A DNA stretch of 38,845 bases. It comes from Flavobacterium hydatis (GTDB lineage Bacteria; Bacteroidota; Bacteroidia; Flavobacteriales; Flavobacteriaceae). Below are positions 7,076-13,882 of this stretch, in pieces. Location: contig NZ_JPRM01000044.1 in assembly GCF_000737695.1 (NCBI RefSeq), positions 1-38,845 on the forward strand. Direction: 5' to 3'. Both the position numbers and the translations under genes were made by a program. Within the stretch, counting starts at the first letter, position 1, and the number at the start of each line of letters is the position of its first letter. The notes beneath the pieces were generated by a model, which made no database searches, was not told where the DNA came from, and saw only the letters and a list, made by a program, of their open reading frames with translations.

Positions 7076-8761
7076 CTATTTGCTGTATTTCTTTCTTCGA
7101 AGGAAAGTAAATGCAAGTCCGAAGACCAATAATATTAGAATTGGTAGTCCGATAGTTATGAATTGCGTAATGCTATACTCTTGATAAACTTTTTCTTTAT
7201 CTAATAAAGGTAAATTAAGATCCTTGCTTCTAATGTTAATAAGTCCTGTGTCGTCTAGTAAATAATTAACGCAATTCATTAAGAAATCTTTGTTGTCGTA
7301 CAAATTTCCTGAGCGTTGATCGTAACCTAATTCTACCGGAGCTAAATTTTTATCCAATTGATTACGGACTAAATCTCCATCGGAAATTACAATCATTTTG
7401 GTTGCTTTTCCTTTTGTCTGAAATGTTTTTTGTTCAAAAGGTAAAACTCTATTTTCGTACATCGAATGGAAATCTCCTTCTAATAAAACCGATAAAGGAA
7501 AATTACCTTTATTGATATAATCATTTGGTGAAGTTTCTTCGGTTACAATATTTAAATTGATTTCGGCTGGAGTTCCAATTTTTTTAGAATAAGGAGATGA
7601 TTGCAAAAGAACCGTTTTTTTAATACCATTTTTTAAAGTATCGATTGGGTTTGCAAAGTCAAATTTTATTCCGCCAAGGTTTTTTACAATAGGATGTTTG
7701 CTTTCAGGATAAACCTGCGGAGCATATTTCCAGTTAAATTGTTGATATTGGGTTGCGCTACCTTGTTCTCCCGAAGCTAGTTTTATAGGGCTTCCTTGTT
7801 CATCTTTTACTAAATCAGGATTAATTCTGAATCCGTATTTAAAGAACATGTCATTAAGATTCAAATCTCTTGGGAAAGCCAGCGTAGCACCAGACTGATT
7901 GTATAAACTATCCATCTCAGCATTTACCTGATCTACAAGCCACAATGTTTTTCCTCCGTTTATGATAAACTGATCTAGAACTTGTTTCTCACCATCTGTA
8001 AATGCCTCGGTAGGTTTAGCGATAATAGCCAAATCATATTTTTGTAGTGCATCTAAAGTTCCAATTGGATTTTTGGCAACAGAATCTAAAGTAAATGGAC
8101 CAATATGATAGCTTTCGCGAATTTGCATCAGGAATTTTGCCATGAAAATCTCTTTCATTTCTCCGTTTCCTCTTATTATAGCAACCTTTTTTTGTTTTTC
8201 TGTGGTAATTTTATTCAATGCATCAGCAATAGAATATTCTAAATGTTGTACAGATCCAATTACTTTTTGAGTAGTCGAAGCGCCCATCTGGTTTTTTAAT
8301 AAAGGGATATTAACTTCTTTATTATTATAGACTGCAATTGCCCAAGGAAAAACCATTGCTTGCGATTGTTTTCCTTTATCATCTACAGTTATGTTTATAG
8401 GAGTAAGCCCTTTACGGTACAATTCTTTAACCATATCCATGCTTTCTTCTTCGTTTTCTAAAGGATTAACGAATTCAAAAACAATATTTTTATTATAAGC
8501 CTGAAACTCTTCTAGTAATTGTTGTGTTTCTTGTTGCAAACGTTTAAACTCGGCAGGTAAATCGCCTTGCATATAAATTTTTATAGACAACGGATTATGA
8601 ACCTGTTTGATAATGTTTAAAGAAGTTGGAGATAGAGTATATCTTTTGTCTTTGGTTAAATCAAAACGATGAAATACAAATGTACCTGCAATATTCAGGA
8701 CAATTAAAGCTATAACCGTAATCAGTAACGTTTTTATATTTTTTTGAGAAGAAATTTTCAT
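7076..8761 (-). CDS. gldG: Gliding-associated ABC transporter protein GldG
   Basis: GldG is a membrane-anchored extracytoplasmic component of the GldA-GldF-GldG ABC transporter linked to gliding motility in flavobacteria. The 561-aa product has an N-terminal membrane anchor (about 12-30), the family sequence FDLTKDKRYTLSPTSLNII, and a large periplasmic region of the ABC-type uncharacterised transport family (IIAKPTEAFTDGEKQVLDQF, LWLVDQVNAEMD). A C-terminal membrane helix is followed by a basic tail (LRRKKYSK). Its ATG shares one base with the gldF stop (TAATG), so the two are translationally coupled. The ATPase gene gldA is not in this window. Confidence 0.95.
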   Translation of the reverse strand: MKISSQKNIKTLLITVIALIVLNIAGTFVFHRFDLTKDKRYTLSPTSLNIIKQVHNPLSIKIYMQGDLPAEFKRLQQETQQLLEEFQAYNKNIVFEFVNPLENEEESMDMVKELYRKGLTPINITVDDKGKQSQAMVFPWAIAVYNNKEVNIPLLKNQMGASTTQKVIGSVQHLEYSIADALNKITTEKQKKVAIIRGNGEMKEIFMAKFLMQIRESYHIGPFTLDSVAKNPIGTLDALQKYDLAIIAKPTEAFTDGEKQVLDQFIINGGKTLWLVDQVNAEMDSLYNQSGATLAFPRDLNLNDMFFKYGFRINPDLVKDEQGSPIKLASGEQGSATQYQQFNWKYAPQVYPESKHPIVKNLGGIKFDFANPIDTLKNGIKKTVLLQSSPYSKKIGTPAEINLNIVTEETSPNDYINKGNFPLSVLLEGDFHSMYENRVLPFEQKTFQTKGKATKMIVISDGDLVRNQLDKNLAPVELGYDQRSGNLYDNKDFLMNCVNYLLDDTGLINIRSKDLNLPLLDKEKVYQEYSITQFITIGLPILILLVFGLAFTFLRRKKYSK

Positions 8762-9486
8762 TACGATTTAAAAGATTTTAGTTGATATACAGTAAACGAA
8801 AGAAAAAGCACCGTTATACTTAAAAAATAAATTACATCGCGTGTGTCGATAACACCTCGGCTCATACTTTTAAAGTGATTTTGCATTCCTAATGATGAAA
8901 TTACATTCATAAATCCAGGAACGATAGTCGATAAACCTTCAAAACCAAAATAGAAGAAGAAGCATAAAAATACTGCTATGATAAAAGCTACGATTTGATT
9001 TTCGGATAATGTAGAAGTGAAAATTCCGATGGCGGTATAAGCTGCAATCAGGAATAATAATCCGAAATAAGAACCAATTGTGCTTCCCATATCGATATTA
9101 CCTTCTGGCAATCCTAAACTCGAAATTACTTTTACATATATAAATGTTGGAATAATTGCCATTATAATTAAAAGCAAAGAGCCAATGAATTTTCCGTTTA
9201 CAATTTGCCAAATACTTAAAGGCTTTGTAAGCAATAATTCGATTGTACCTTGTTTTTTCTCATCAGAAAAACTACGCATGGTTACAGCTGGAATTAGGAA
9301 TGTTAAAATCCATGGAGCCAAAGTAAAGAAAGGAGTAAGATCGGCAAAACCAGTATTAAGGATATTGTATTCTCCTTGAAAAACCCATAAAAATAAGCCA
9401 TTACTAATCAGGAATATTGCAATGACCAAATAGCCAATGGGAGATCCAAAAAAGGATTTTATTTCTCGTAAAACGATTGATTTCAT
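8761..9486 (-). CDS. gldF: Gliding-associated ABC transporter permease GldF
   Basis: GldF is the permease of the gliding-associated ABC transporter. The 241-aa product begins MKSIVLREIKSFFGSPIGYL and has six hydrophobic segments spread along its length. It carries the ABC-2 permease signature around residues 70-90 (MRSFSDEKKQGTIELLLTKP), which is thought to contact the ATPase. The length is as expected. It is the first gene of a gldF-gldG pair on the minus strand. The upstream gap holds two copies of the CGCAAAG repeat rather than a clear TAnnTTTG box, so its promoter is not identified. Confidence 0.95.
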   Translation of the reverse strand: MKSIVLREIKSFFGSPIGYLVIAIFLISNGLFLWVFQGEYNILNTGFADLTPFFTLAPWILTFLIPAVTMRSFSDEKKQGTIELLLTKPLSIWQIVNGKFIGSLLLIIMAIIPTFIYVKVISSLGLPEGNIDMGSTIGSYFGLLFLIAAYTAIGIFTSTLSENQIVAFIIAVFLCFFFYFGFEGLSTIVPGFMNVISSLGMQNHFKSMSRGVIDTRDVIYFLSITVLFLSFTVYQLKSFKS

Positions 9487-9551
9487 ATTTTAACGTTAAT
9501 TTGTTTATGCGTTTATTTTGTTTAAAGTTTAAAGTTGTCCAATCAGTGGCT

Positions 9552-9660
9552 AAAAATTAACCGCAAAGTTTGCAAAGATTTTCGCAAAGTTCACAAAGCG
9601 ATGAAATCTTTTTAATCTTGATAATCTGTGGCAGAAAAATTAACCGCAAAGTTCGCAAAG
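9552..9660. repeat. Tandem pair of CGCAAAG-type repeats
   Basis: A 26-bp unit with the core AACCGCAAAGTTYGCAAAG occurs at 9552-9577 and again at 9635-9660, with a single T/C difference. Between them is a further CGCAAAGTTCACAAAGCG. Both copies also share a preceding GTGGC(A/T) motif (CAGTGGCT and CTGTGGCAG). This is the clearest direct duplication of this family in the window. It fills most of the gap between the ABM gene and gldF. Confidence 0.75.
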
Positions 9661-9714
9661 TTTTAAAGGCTTTATTTATCTTAATTTCTTAATGGTTCAA
9701 TTTTTTATTTTTGT

Positions 9715-10011
9715 TTAAACTAAAGAAACTAATTTGTCTACACTCCAGGCTTCTGGTTTAGCATTAAATAAAGTTTTGGTAAACGACCAAACCGTATTAA
9801 AAAGTTCCGATTGTCGGTAATTTTCTAAGTCGGCTTCGGTTTCCCAATAACTGTATGTAAAAAATATGCTTTTATTGTCTTTATCTTGATACAGCTCTAA
9901 AAAACGATTTCCGGGAGCATTTCGTATTTTATCCTTCACACTATCAAAATTTTCCATGAAAGCAGGAATTTTATCTTCGTGAAAACTCATTTTTACTATT
10001 CGAACAAACAT
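9715..10011 (-). CDS. ABM-domain monooxygenase-like protein, 98 aa
   Basis: This is a small cytoplasmic protein of the antibiotic biosynthesis monooxygenase (ABM) fold, a dimeric alpha+beta barrel that includes quinol monooxygenases and heme-degrading enzymes. It opens MFVRIVKMSFHEDKIPAF. It has the typical central strands LELYQDKDNKSIFFTYSYW followed by ETEADLENYRQSELF, and the length matches the family. No substrate can be assigned; haem-degrader residues are not obvious. It is flanked by the CGCAAAG repeats and a likely -7 box, so it is probably monocistronic. Confidence 0.85.
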   Translation of the reverse strand: MFVRIVKMSFHEDKIPAFMENFDSVKDKIRNAPGNRFLELYQDKDNKSIFFTYSYWETEADLENYRQSELFNTVWSFTKTLFNAKPEAWSVDKLVSLV

Positions 10012-10049
10012 TTTTATAATTTTAAGTCGTGAAATGGCTTATATGCGCG

Positions 10050-10057
10050 CAAAAATA
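10050..10057 (-). promoter_or_regulatory. -7 promoter box of the ABM gene
   Basis: The minus strand reads TATTTTTG (TAnnTTTG), about 38 bp before the start codon. No clear -33 box is present. Confidence 0.45.
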
Positions 10058-10155
10058 CCAAAATAGATTATTCTTTCTGTTAATATTTTTCTTGTTATGA
10101 AAAACTATTTTTAAGATTGTAAAAGTTATCGGGATTAAGCTTTAAAATTTGTTGC

Positions 10156-10989
10156 TTAATTCTTGAATTGGATTAAGATTGTATCACGATAATTAAGTCC
10201 TAGTAAACTATTTGCCGAACCAACTTTTGAAGGATTACTTCTGAAAATAGCAATTTCAAGAAAACCAGCTTCGTTAAAAATAGCTAGTTTCTCGCCTTCA
10301 TAAGTTTTGATTGGGTATTTATCTGAACTGGCAATTGCCGAGTAATTTGGCAAAATAGTTTTGATGCTTTTTGGTTTCATCACAATTTCATAAGGACGTC
10401 CTCGTGCCACTTCCAGAAATTGTCTTTTGGATATATTGGTTACTACGTTACCAAAATGATCTATATAAGATACGTATCCTTTTAAAGAATTTCCATCATT
10501 AGATACTATCGATTGTAGCTCGGTTATTTGTTTGATGTTTTGTGTTTCTTTACCGATAACATTTAGCAAACCGCCTTTGGCAATATGGCAGGCAACTTTT
10601 ATAAAAACATCTAAGTCGCTGGCATCACCGGGTAATCGGTCATGAATATTGATTGCAACAATTTTTTGCGGAACAATTTTTTGCGTAAGCATACTTAATA
10701 TACCATTATCAGCACAAATAAAGTAATGATCGTTCCATTGCATGGCAATATGCTGGTTCTCTTTATTACGCTCTATATCGACACCAATAAGGTGTACTGT
10801 TCCTTTAGGAAAGCTAAAATAAGATGCACCAATAATATAACTTGCTTCGGTTGTATTAAAGGGGTCGATGTCGTGCGAAATGTCTACAATTGTAGCTTCG
10901 GAATATTCGGATAATATTTTCCCTTTCAGCGCGCCTACAAAGTGGTCTTTTAAGCCGTAATCGGTAGTAAGGGTAATTATTGACATCAT
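10156..10989 (-). CDS. S-adenosyl-L-methionine hydrolase (adenosine-forming), DUF62 family
   Basis: This family hydrolyses S-adenosylmethionine to adenosine and methionine and is related to fluorinases and chlorinases. The 277-aa product starts MMSIITLTTDYGLKDHFVGA, with the conserved TTDYG, then HLIGVDIERN (family pattern V-x-D), ICADNGILSML and DHFGNVVTNI, and ends near LNYRDTILIQF. The 21-23-residue fluorinase-specific loop is not evident, so hydrolase activity is more likely than halogenation. Two adjacent ATGs (10989 and 10986) could start it. It is transcribed divergently from phoH. Confidence 0.92.
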   Translation of the reverse strand: MMSIITLTTDYGLKDHFVGALKGKILSEYSEATIVDISHDIDPFNTTEASYIIGASYFSFPKGTVHLIGVDIERNKENQHIAMQWNDHYFICADNGILSMLTQKIVPQKIVAINIHDRLPGDASDLDVFIKVACHIAKGGLLNVIGKETQNIKQITELQSIVSNDGNSLKGYVSYIDHFGNVVTNISKRQFLEVARGRPYEIVMKPKSIKTILPNYSAIASSDKYPIKTYEGEKLAIFNEAGFLEIAIFRSNPSKVGSANSLLGLNYRDTILIQFKN

Positions 10990-11045
10990 TTTGTTTATAA
11001 CTATTGATAGTATTTAAATCTAATTTTCATTAAATTTGAGAAATG

Positions 11046-11053
11046 CAAAGCTA
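11046..11053 (-). promoter_or_regulatory. -7 promoter box of the SAM hydrolase gene
   Basis: The minus strand reads TAGCTTTG (TAnnTTTG), about 56 bp upstream of the first ATG. The -33 region has a TTTG at a spacing of 13, which is shorter than usual. Confidence 0.4.
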
Positions 11054-11120
11054 ATAATAGTTAGCGCAAAATGGAAGGAAAGAAAAGACAAATTGTATTT
11101 TAAAAATAAGTAAAATTATA

Positions 11121-11240
11121 GTAGTCTCAGTTTACAGTTGCAGTATTCAGTTTATAAGCGAAATAGCATTTTTTTAAAGAAGTGAGATTTCGTTGAAAAT
11201 ATAAATGGTGACTGAAACTGAACACTGGGACTGAAAACTT
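11121..11240. repeat. ACTG/CAGT-type intergenic element with inverted arms
   Basis: The left arm 11121-11154 reads GTAGTCTCAGTTTACAGTTG and goes on with CAGTATTCAGTTT. The right arm 11208-11240 has GTGACTGAAACTGAACACTG then GGACTGAAAACT. The arms are imperfect inverted copies separated by about 50 nt. A closely similar element is at 16243-16334. It fills the middle of the 312-bp gap between the SAM hydrolase gene and phoH; the remainder of that gap is AT-rich and I see no clear phoH promoter box in it. Confidence 0.65.
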
Positions 11241-11301
11241 AAAAAGAACCCGACAGCCATTTGATTTATAAAAAATTAATTTTAATTTAAAACTACCTCA
11301 T

Positions 11302-12252
11302 TTGAACGAAAGAATAATCGAGCTAATAGACATCGCTCCAAAAGACTTTTGGGGCGCTCAAGACACTCATCTTGAAATAATAAAAAAGTACTACCCAAAG
11401 CTTAAAATAGTAGCGAGAGGGACGACTTTAAAGGCGTTTGGCGAAAAGGAAGTCTTAGATGAATTCGAGAAAAGATTTCAAAGATTGATGCTCCATTTTA
11501 CCCGATACAACAACATTGATGATAATGTAATTGAACGTGTAATTATGAGCGATGGTCAGGATGAAAAGAAAGCATACGATCATGACAAAATATTAGTTCA
11601 TGGAGTTGCTGGTAAGATTATCAAAGCCATGACGCCTAACCAGCAATTATTGGTAGATACCATAAAAAAGAATGACATGGTATTTGCAGTTGGTCCTGCT
11701 GGAACAGGAAAAACGTATACGGGTGTTGCAATGGCTGTTAAAGCACTTAAAGATAAAGAAGTAAAAAGGATCATACTTACACGACCAGCTGTAGAAGCAG
11801 GGGAGAACCTCGGATTTTTGCCTGGCGATATGAAAGAAAAACTAGATCCATACATGCAACCTCTTTATGATGCTTTGCGCGATATGTTACCAAATGAAAA
11901 ATTAGAAGATTACATTTTAAAAGGAATTATCCAGATTGCACCACTTGCTTTTATGCGTGGTCGTACACTAGATAATGCATTTGTAATTCTGGATGAAGCT
12001 CAAAACACAACACATTCTCAGATGAAAATGTTTTTGACCCGTATGGGAAAAAATGCTAAATTCATGATTACAGGAGATCCTGGTCAGGTCGATTTACCAC
12101 GCCGAACAATTTCTGGACTTAAAGAAGCGATATTGGTTCTTAAAGATGTAGAAGGTATTGGTATTATCTATCTGGATGATAAAGATATTGTACGCCACCG
12201 ATTGGTAAAAAAAGTAATCGATGCCTACAAACAAATCGAAAACAACGATTAA
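11302..12252 (+). CDS. phoH: PhoH-family ATPase, 316 aa
   Basis: PhoH-like proteins are cytoplasmic P-loop ATPases of the helicase superfamily I fold, with roles suggested in RNA metabolism. Walker A is GPAGTGKT (131-138) and Walker B is VILDEAQN (D231, E232). Further motifs are TRPAVEAGENLGFLPGD, then FMRGRTLDNAF and MITGDPGQVDLP. An N-terminal KH-like segment precedes the ATPase core. The start codon is TTG at 11302. No in-frame ATG occurs at a family-compatible position, and NERIIELIDIAPKDFWGAQD matches the usual N-terminus. A 17-bp terminator follows. It is probably monocistronic. Confidence 0.95.
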   Translation: MNERIIELIDIAPKDFWGAQDTHLEIIKKYYPKLKIVARGTTLKAFGEKEVLDEFEKRFQRLMLHFTRYNNIDDNVIERVIMSDGQDEKKAYDHDKILVHGVAGKIIKAMTPNQQLLVDTIKKNDMVFAVGPAGTGKTYTGVAMAVKALKDKEVKRIILTRPAVEAGENLGFLPGDMKEKLDPYMQPLYDALRDMLPNEKLEDYILKGIIQIAPLAFMRGRTLDNAFVILDEAQNTTHSQMKMFLTRMGKNAKFMITGDPGQVDLPRRTISGLKEAILVLKDVEGIGIIYLDDKDIVRHRLVKKVIDAYKQIENND

Positions 12253-12316
12253 TAACATGAAATGGTTCTTAAAAAATGTCAAATGTAAATCGTAAAATGT
12301 GTTTTGATATTTAATG

Positions 12317-12370
12317 ATATTCGTTTTATACATCTCTTTTATAGAAATGTATAAAACGAATATTTTTTTT
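12317..12370 (+). terminator. phoH terminator with 17-bp perfect stem
   Basis: ATATTCGTTTTATACAT (12317-12333) pairs perfectly with ATGTATAAAACGAATAT (12347-12363) around a 13-nt loop, followed by eight T residues. It lies about 65 bp after the phoH stop. Confidence 0.9.
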
Positions 12371-12490
12371 GCTGATAGAGTTAGCTTGTTAAAAGCTTTT
12401 TTTGAAATTATAAAGAATAGATTGACTCAGTTAATTTATGTTAAATAAATAGTAAAGTTTAACTTATTTCTTCCATATTTCTCGGTTTTC

Positions 12491-12522
12491 TTTGCTTCCC
12501 ATTTTACAAAGCGATAAATTTG
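12491..12522 (+). promoter_or_regulatory. Full -33/-7 promoter of the HAD phosphatase gene
   Basis: TTTG (12491-12494), 20 nt, then TAAATTTG (12515-12522): this is the best complete match in the window to the Bacteroidetes promoter pattern. A start of transcription near 12527-12530 excludes the in-frame ATG at 12492 and supports the start at 12549. Confidence 0.7.
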
Positions 12523-12548
12523 TAAATAATAAATATTTGATACTCAAT

Positions 12549-13382
12549 ATGAATTCAGAATCTAAAAAAATAAAAGTAATCATCACCGATTTAGATGGTA
12601 CATTACTTAATCCAGACCATAAAATATCTTCTTATACAAAATCAGTTTTTCAAGAGCTTCACAATCAAAAATATCTTGTTATAGTTGCTACAGGACGTCA
12701 TCATCTAGATGCAATGGGAATTATTGATACTTTAGGAATTCCTGTTTATTTGGTAAGTTCTAATGGAGCACGTATACACTCGCCAGAGAAAAAAGAACTT
12801 TTTGCTTTTGATATAGAAAGCGAAGTTGTAAAATCGGCTTTGAGTGCAGATATAGATCCAGAGATTACAACAGTTTTATTTAAAGAAAATGTTTGGCTTA
12901 CAAATAGAATGAGCGAAAAACTAAATGCTTTTCAAGCTGATTTAGTTTATCATCCGGAATTAGTCGATTATTCAAAATTAGAAGATTACACAGCCATAAA
13001 AATATTTTTCACACATGATAATCATGAAAAATTGGTTGCATTAAAAGATGTTATTTTAAGCAAAAATTCAGATGTTTTGCACCATGCTTTTAGTTTACCA
13101 AATTGTCTGGAGTTTATGGATAAATCTGTAGATAAAAGTGTAGCTATTGCTAAAGTTTTAGAATTAGAGAATATTACTTTTGATGAAGCTATTTCTTTTG
13201 GAGATGGTTTTAACGATTTAAAAATGTTATCCTCAACAGGCAAAGCTTTGATTATGGGGAATGCTCCTCAGAATTTAAAAAATGAATTACCACATCTCGA
13301 AGTTATAGCAACAAATAGAGAAGATGGTGTTGCGAAATATTTATCTGAGAATGTTTTGGGTAAAATTTCGGTTACAGTTTAG
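12549..13382 (+). CDS. Cof-type HAD hydrolase, 277 aa
   Basis: This is a haloacid dehalogenase superfamily phosphatase of the Cof/class IIB type, probably acting on sugar phosphates or similar small molecules in the cytoplasm. Motif I is ITDLDGTLL (D14 nucleophile, D16 acid/base). Motif II lies in VIVATGRH, and motifs III/IV are the late Lys and SFGDGFNDLKML. The C2B cap lies between about residues 85 and 190. The start is set by the promoter at 12491-12522; the frame is open for 19 more codons upstream. The substrate is not predictable. It is a single-gene unit ending in a strong terminator. Confidence 0.92.
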   Translation: MNSESKKIKVIITDLDGTLLNPDHKISSYTKSVFQELHNQKYLVIVATGRHHLDAMGIIDTLGIPVYLVSSNGARIHSPEKKELFAFDIESEVVKSALSADIDPEITTVLFKENVWLTNRMSEKLNAFQADLVYHPELVDYSKLEDYTAIKIFFTHDNHEKLVALKDVILSKNSDVLHHAFSLPNCLEFMDKSVDKSVAIAKVLELENITFDEAISFGDGFNDLKMLSSTGKALIMGNAPQNLKNELPHLEVIATNREDGVAKYLSENVLGKISVTV

Positions 13383-13392
13383 AATATAATAT

Positions 13393-13435
13393 AGAGACAT
13401 GATTTTTTAGTGAAAAATTATGTCTCTTTTTTTTT
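13393..13435 (+). terminator. HAD gene terminator
   Basis: A 15-bp stem (13393-13407 with 13413-13427: AGAGACATGATTTTT with AAAAATTATGTCTCT, one G-U) has a 5-nt loop and runs into a tract of nine T residues. It lies 10 bp after the stop codon. Confidence 0.92.
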
Positions 13436-13805
13436 CTGCCACGAATTGCACGAATTCACACAAATTGTTTCAAAAAAAATTCTTGCCACAGATTTTTAAG
13501 GATTAAATAGATTTAAATTTGTCCTGTAGAGACGCACCGCAGTGCGTCTACATAATATAGGTTTATTCATAAAGTAACCACAAACTTGTTTTTCTTGACA
13601 CAAGAAAAATTTAGGTGAATAACTCGACAATTTAGGATATGTTTGGATTAGTTTCTTGTGGAGACCCTTCGTTCCTCAGGGTGACAAGATTGGGGAACTT
13701 TGCGTAACTCTTCGCATCCTCTGTGGTTAATTTTCTTGCCACAGATTAAAAGGATTTATAACCTTTGCGAACATTGTGTATTCCTTTGCGCGCTTTGCGG
13801 TTAAA
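13436..13805. repeat. Mosaic of several intergenic repeat elements
   Basis: This 370-bp gene-free stretch contains several elements. TTGCCACAGATT occurs twice (near 13484 and 13736), along with TCTGCCACGAATT at the left edge. At 13526-13551 there is a hairpin of AGACGCAC with GTGCGTCT around CGCA. At 13655-13688 there is a second hairpin, CTTGT/ACAAG and CCCT/AGGG, around TCGTTCCTC. CTTTGCG words occur near 13700, 13763 and 13783-13804, the last being an inverted copy of the AACCGCAAAG unit. The G+C-richer hairpins stand out against the AT-rich background. There is no open frame of note. Confidence 0.7.
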
Positions 13806-13853
13806 TTCTCTCCTTCAGCTTAAAGAAAGATTTTTTTAATTGCTTTCAAAGTG

Positions 13854-13861
13854 TATTTTTG
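13854..13861 (+). promoter_or_regulatory. -7 promoter box of the S9 peptidase gene
   Basis: TATTTTTG matches TAnnTTTG and ends 21 bp before the ATG. The -33 position has only T-rich sequence. Confidence 0.5.
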
Positions 13862-13882
13862 TGTTAATCAAATAACATAAAA

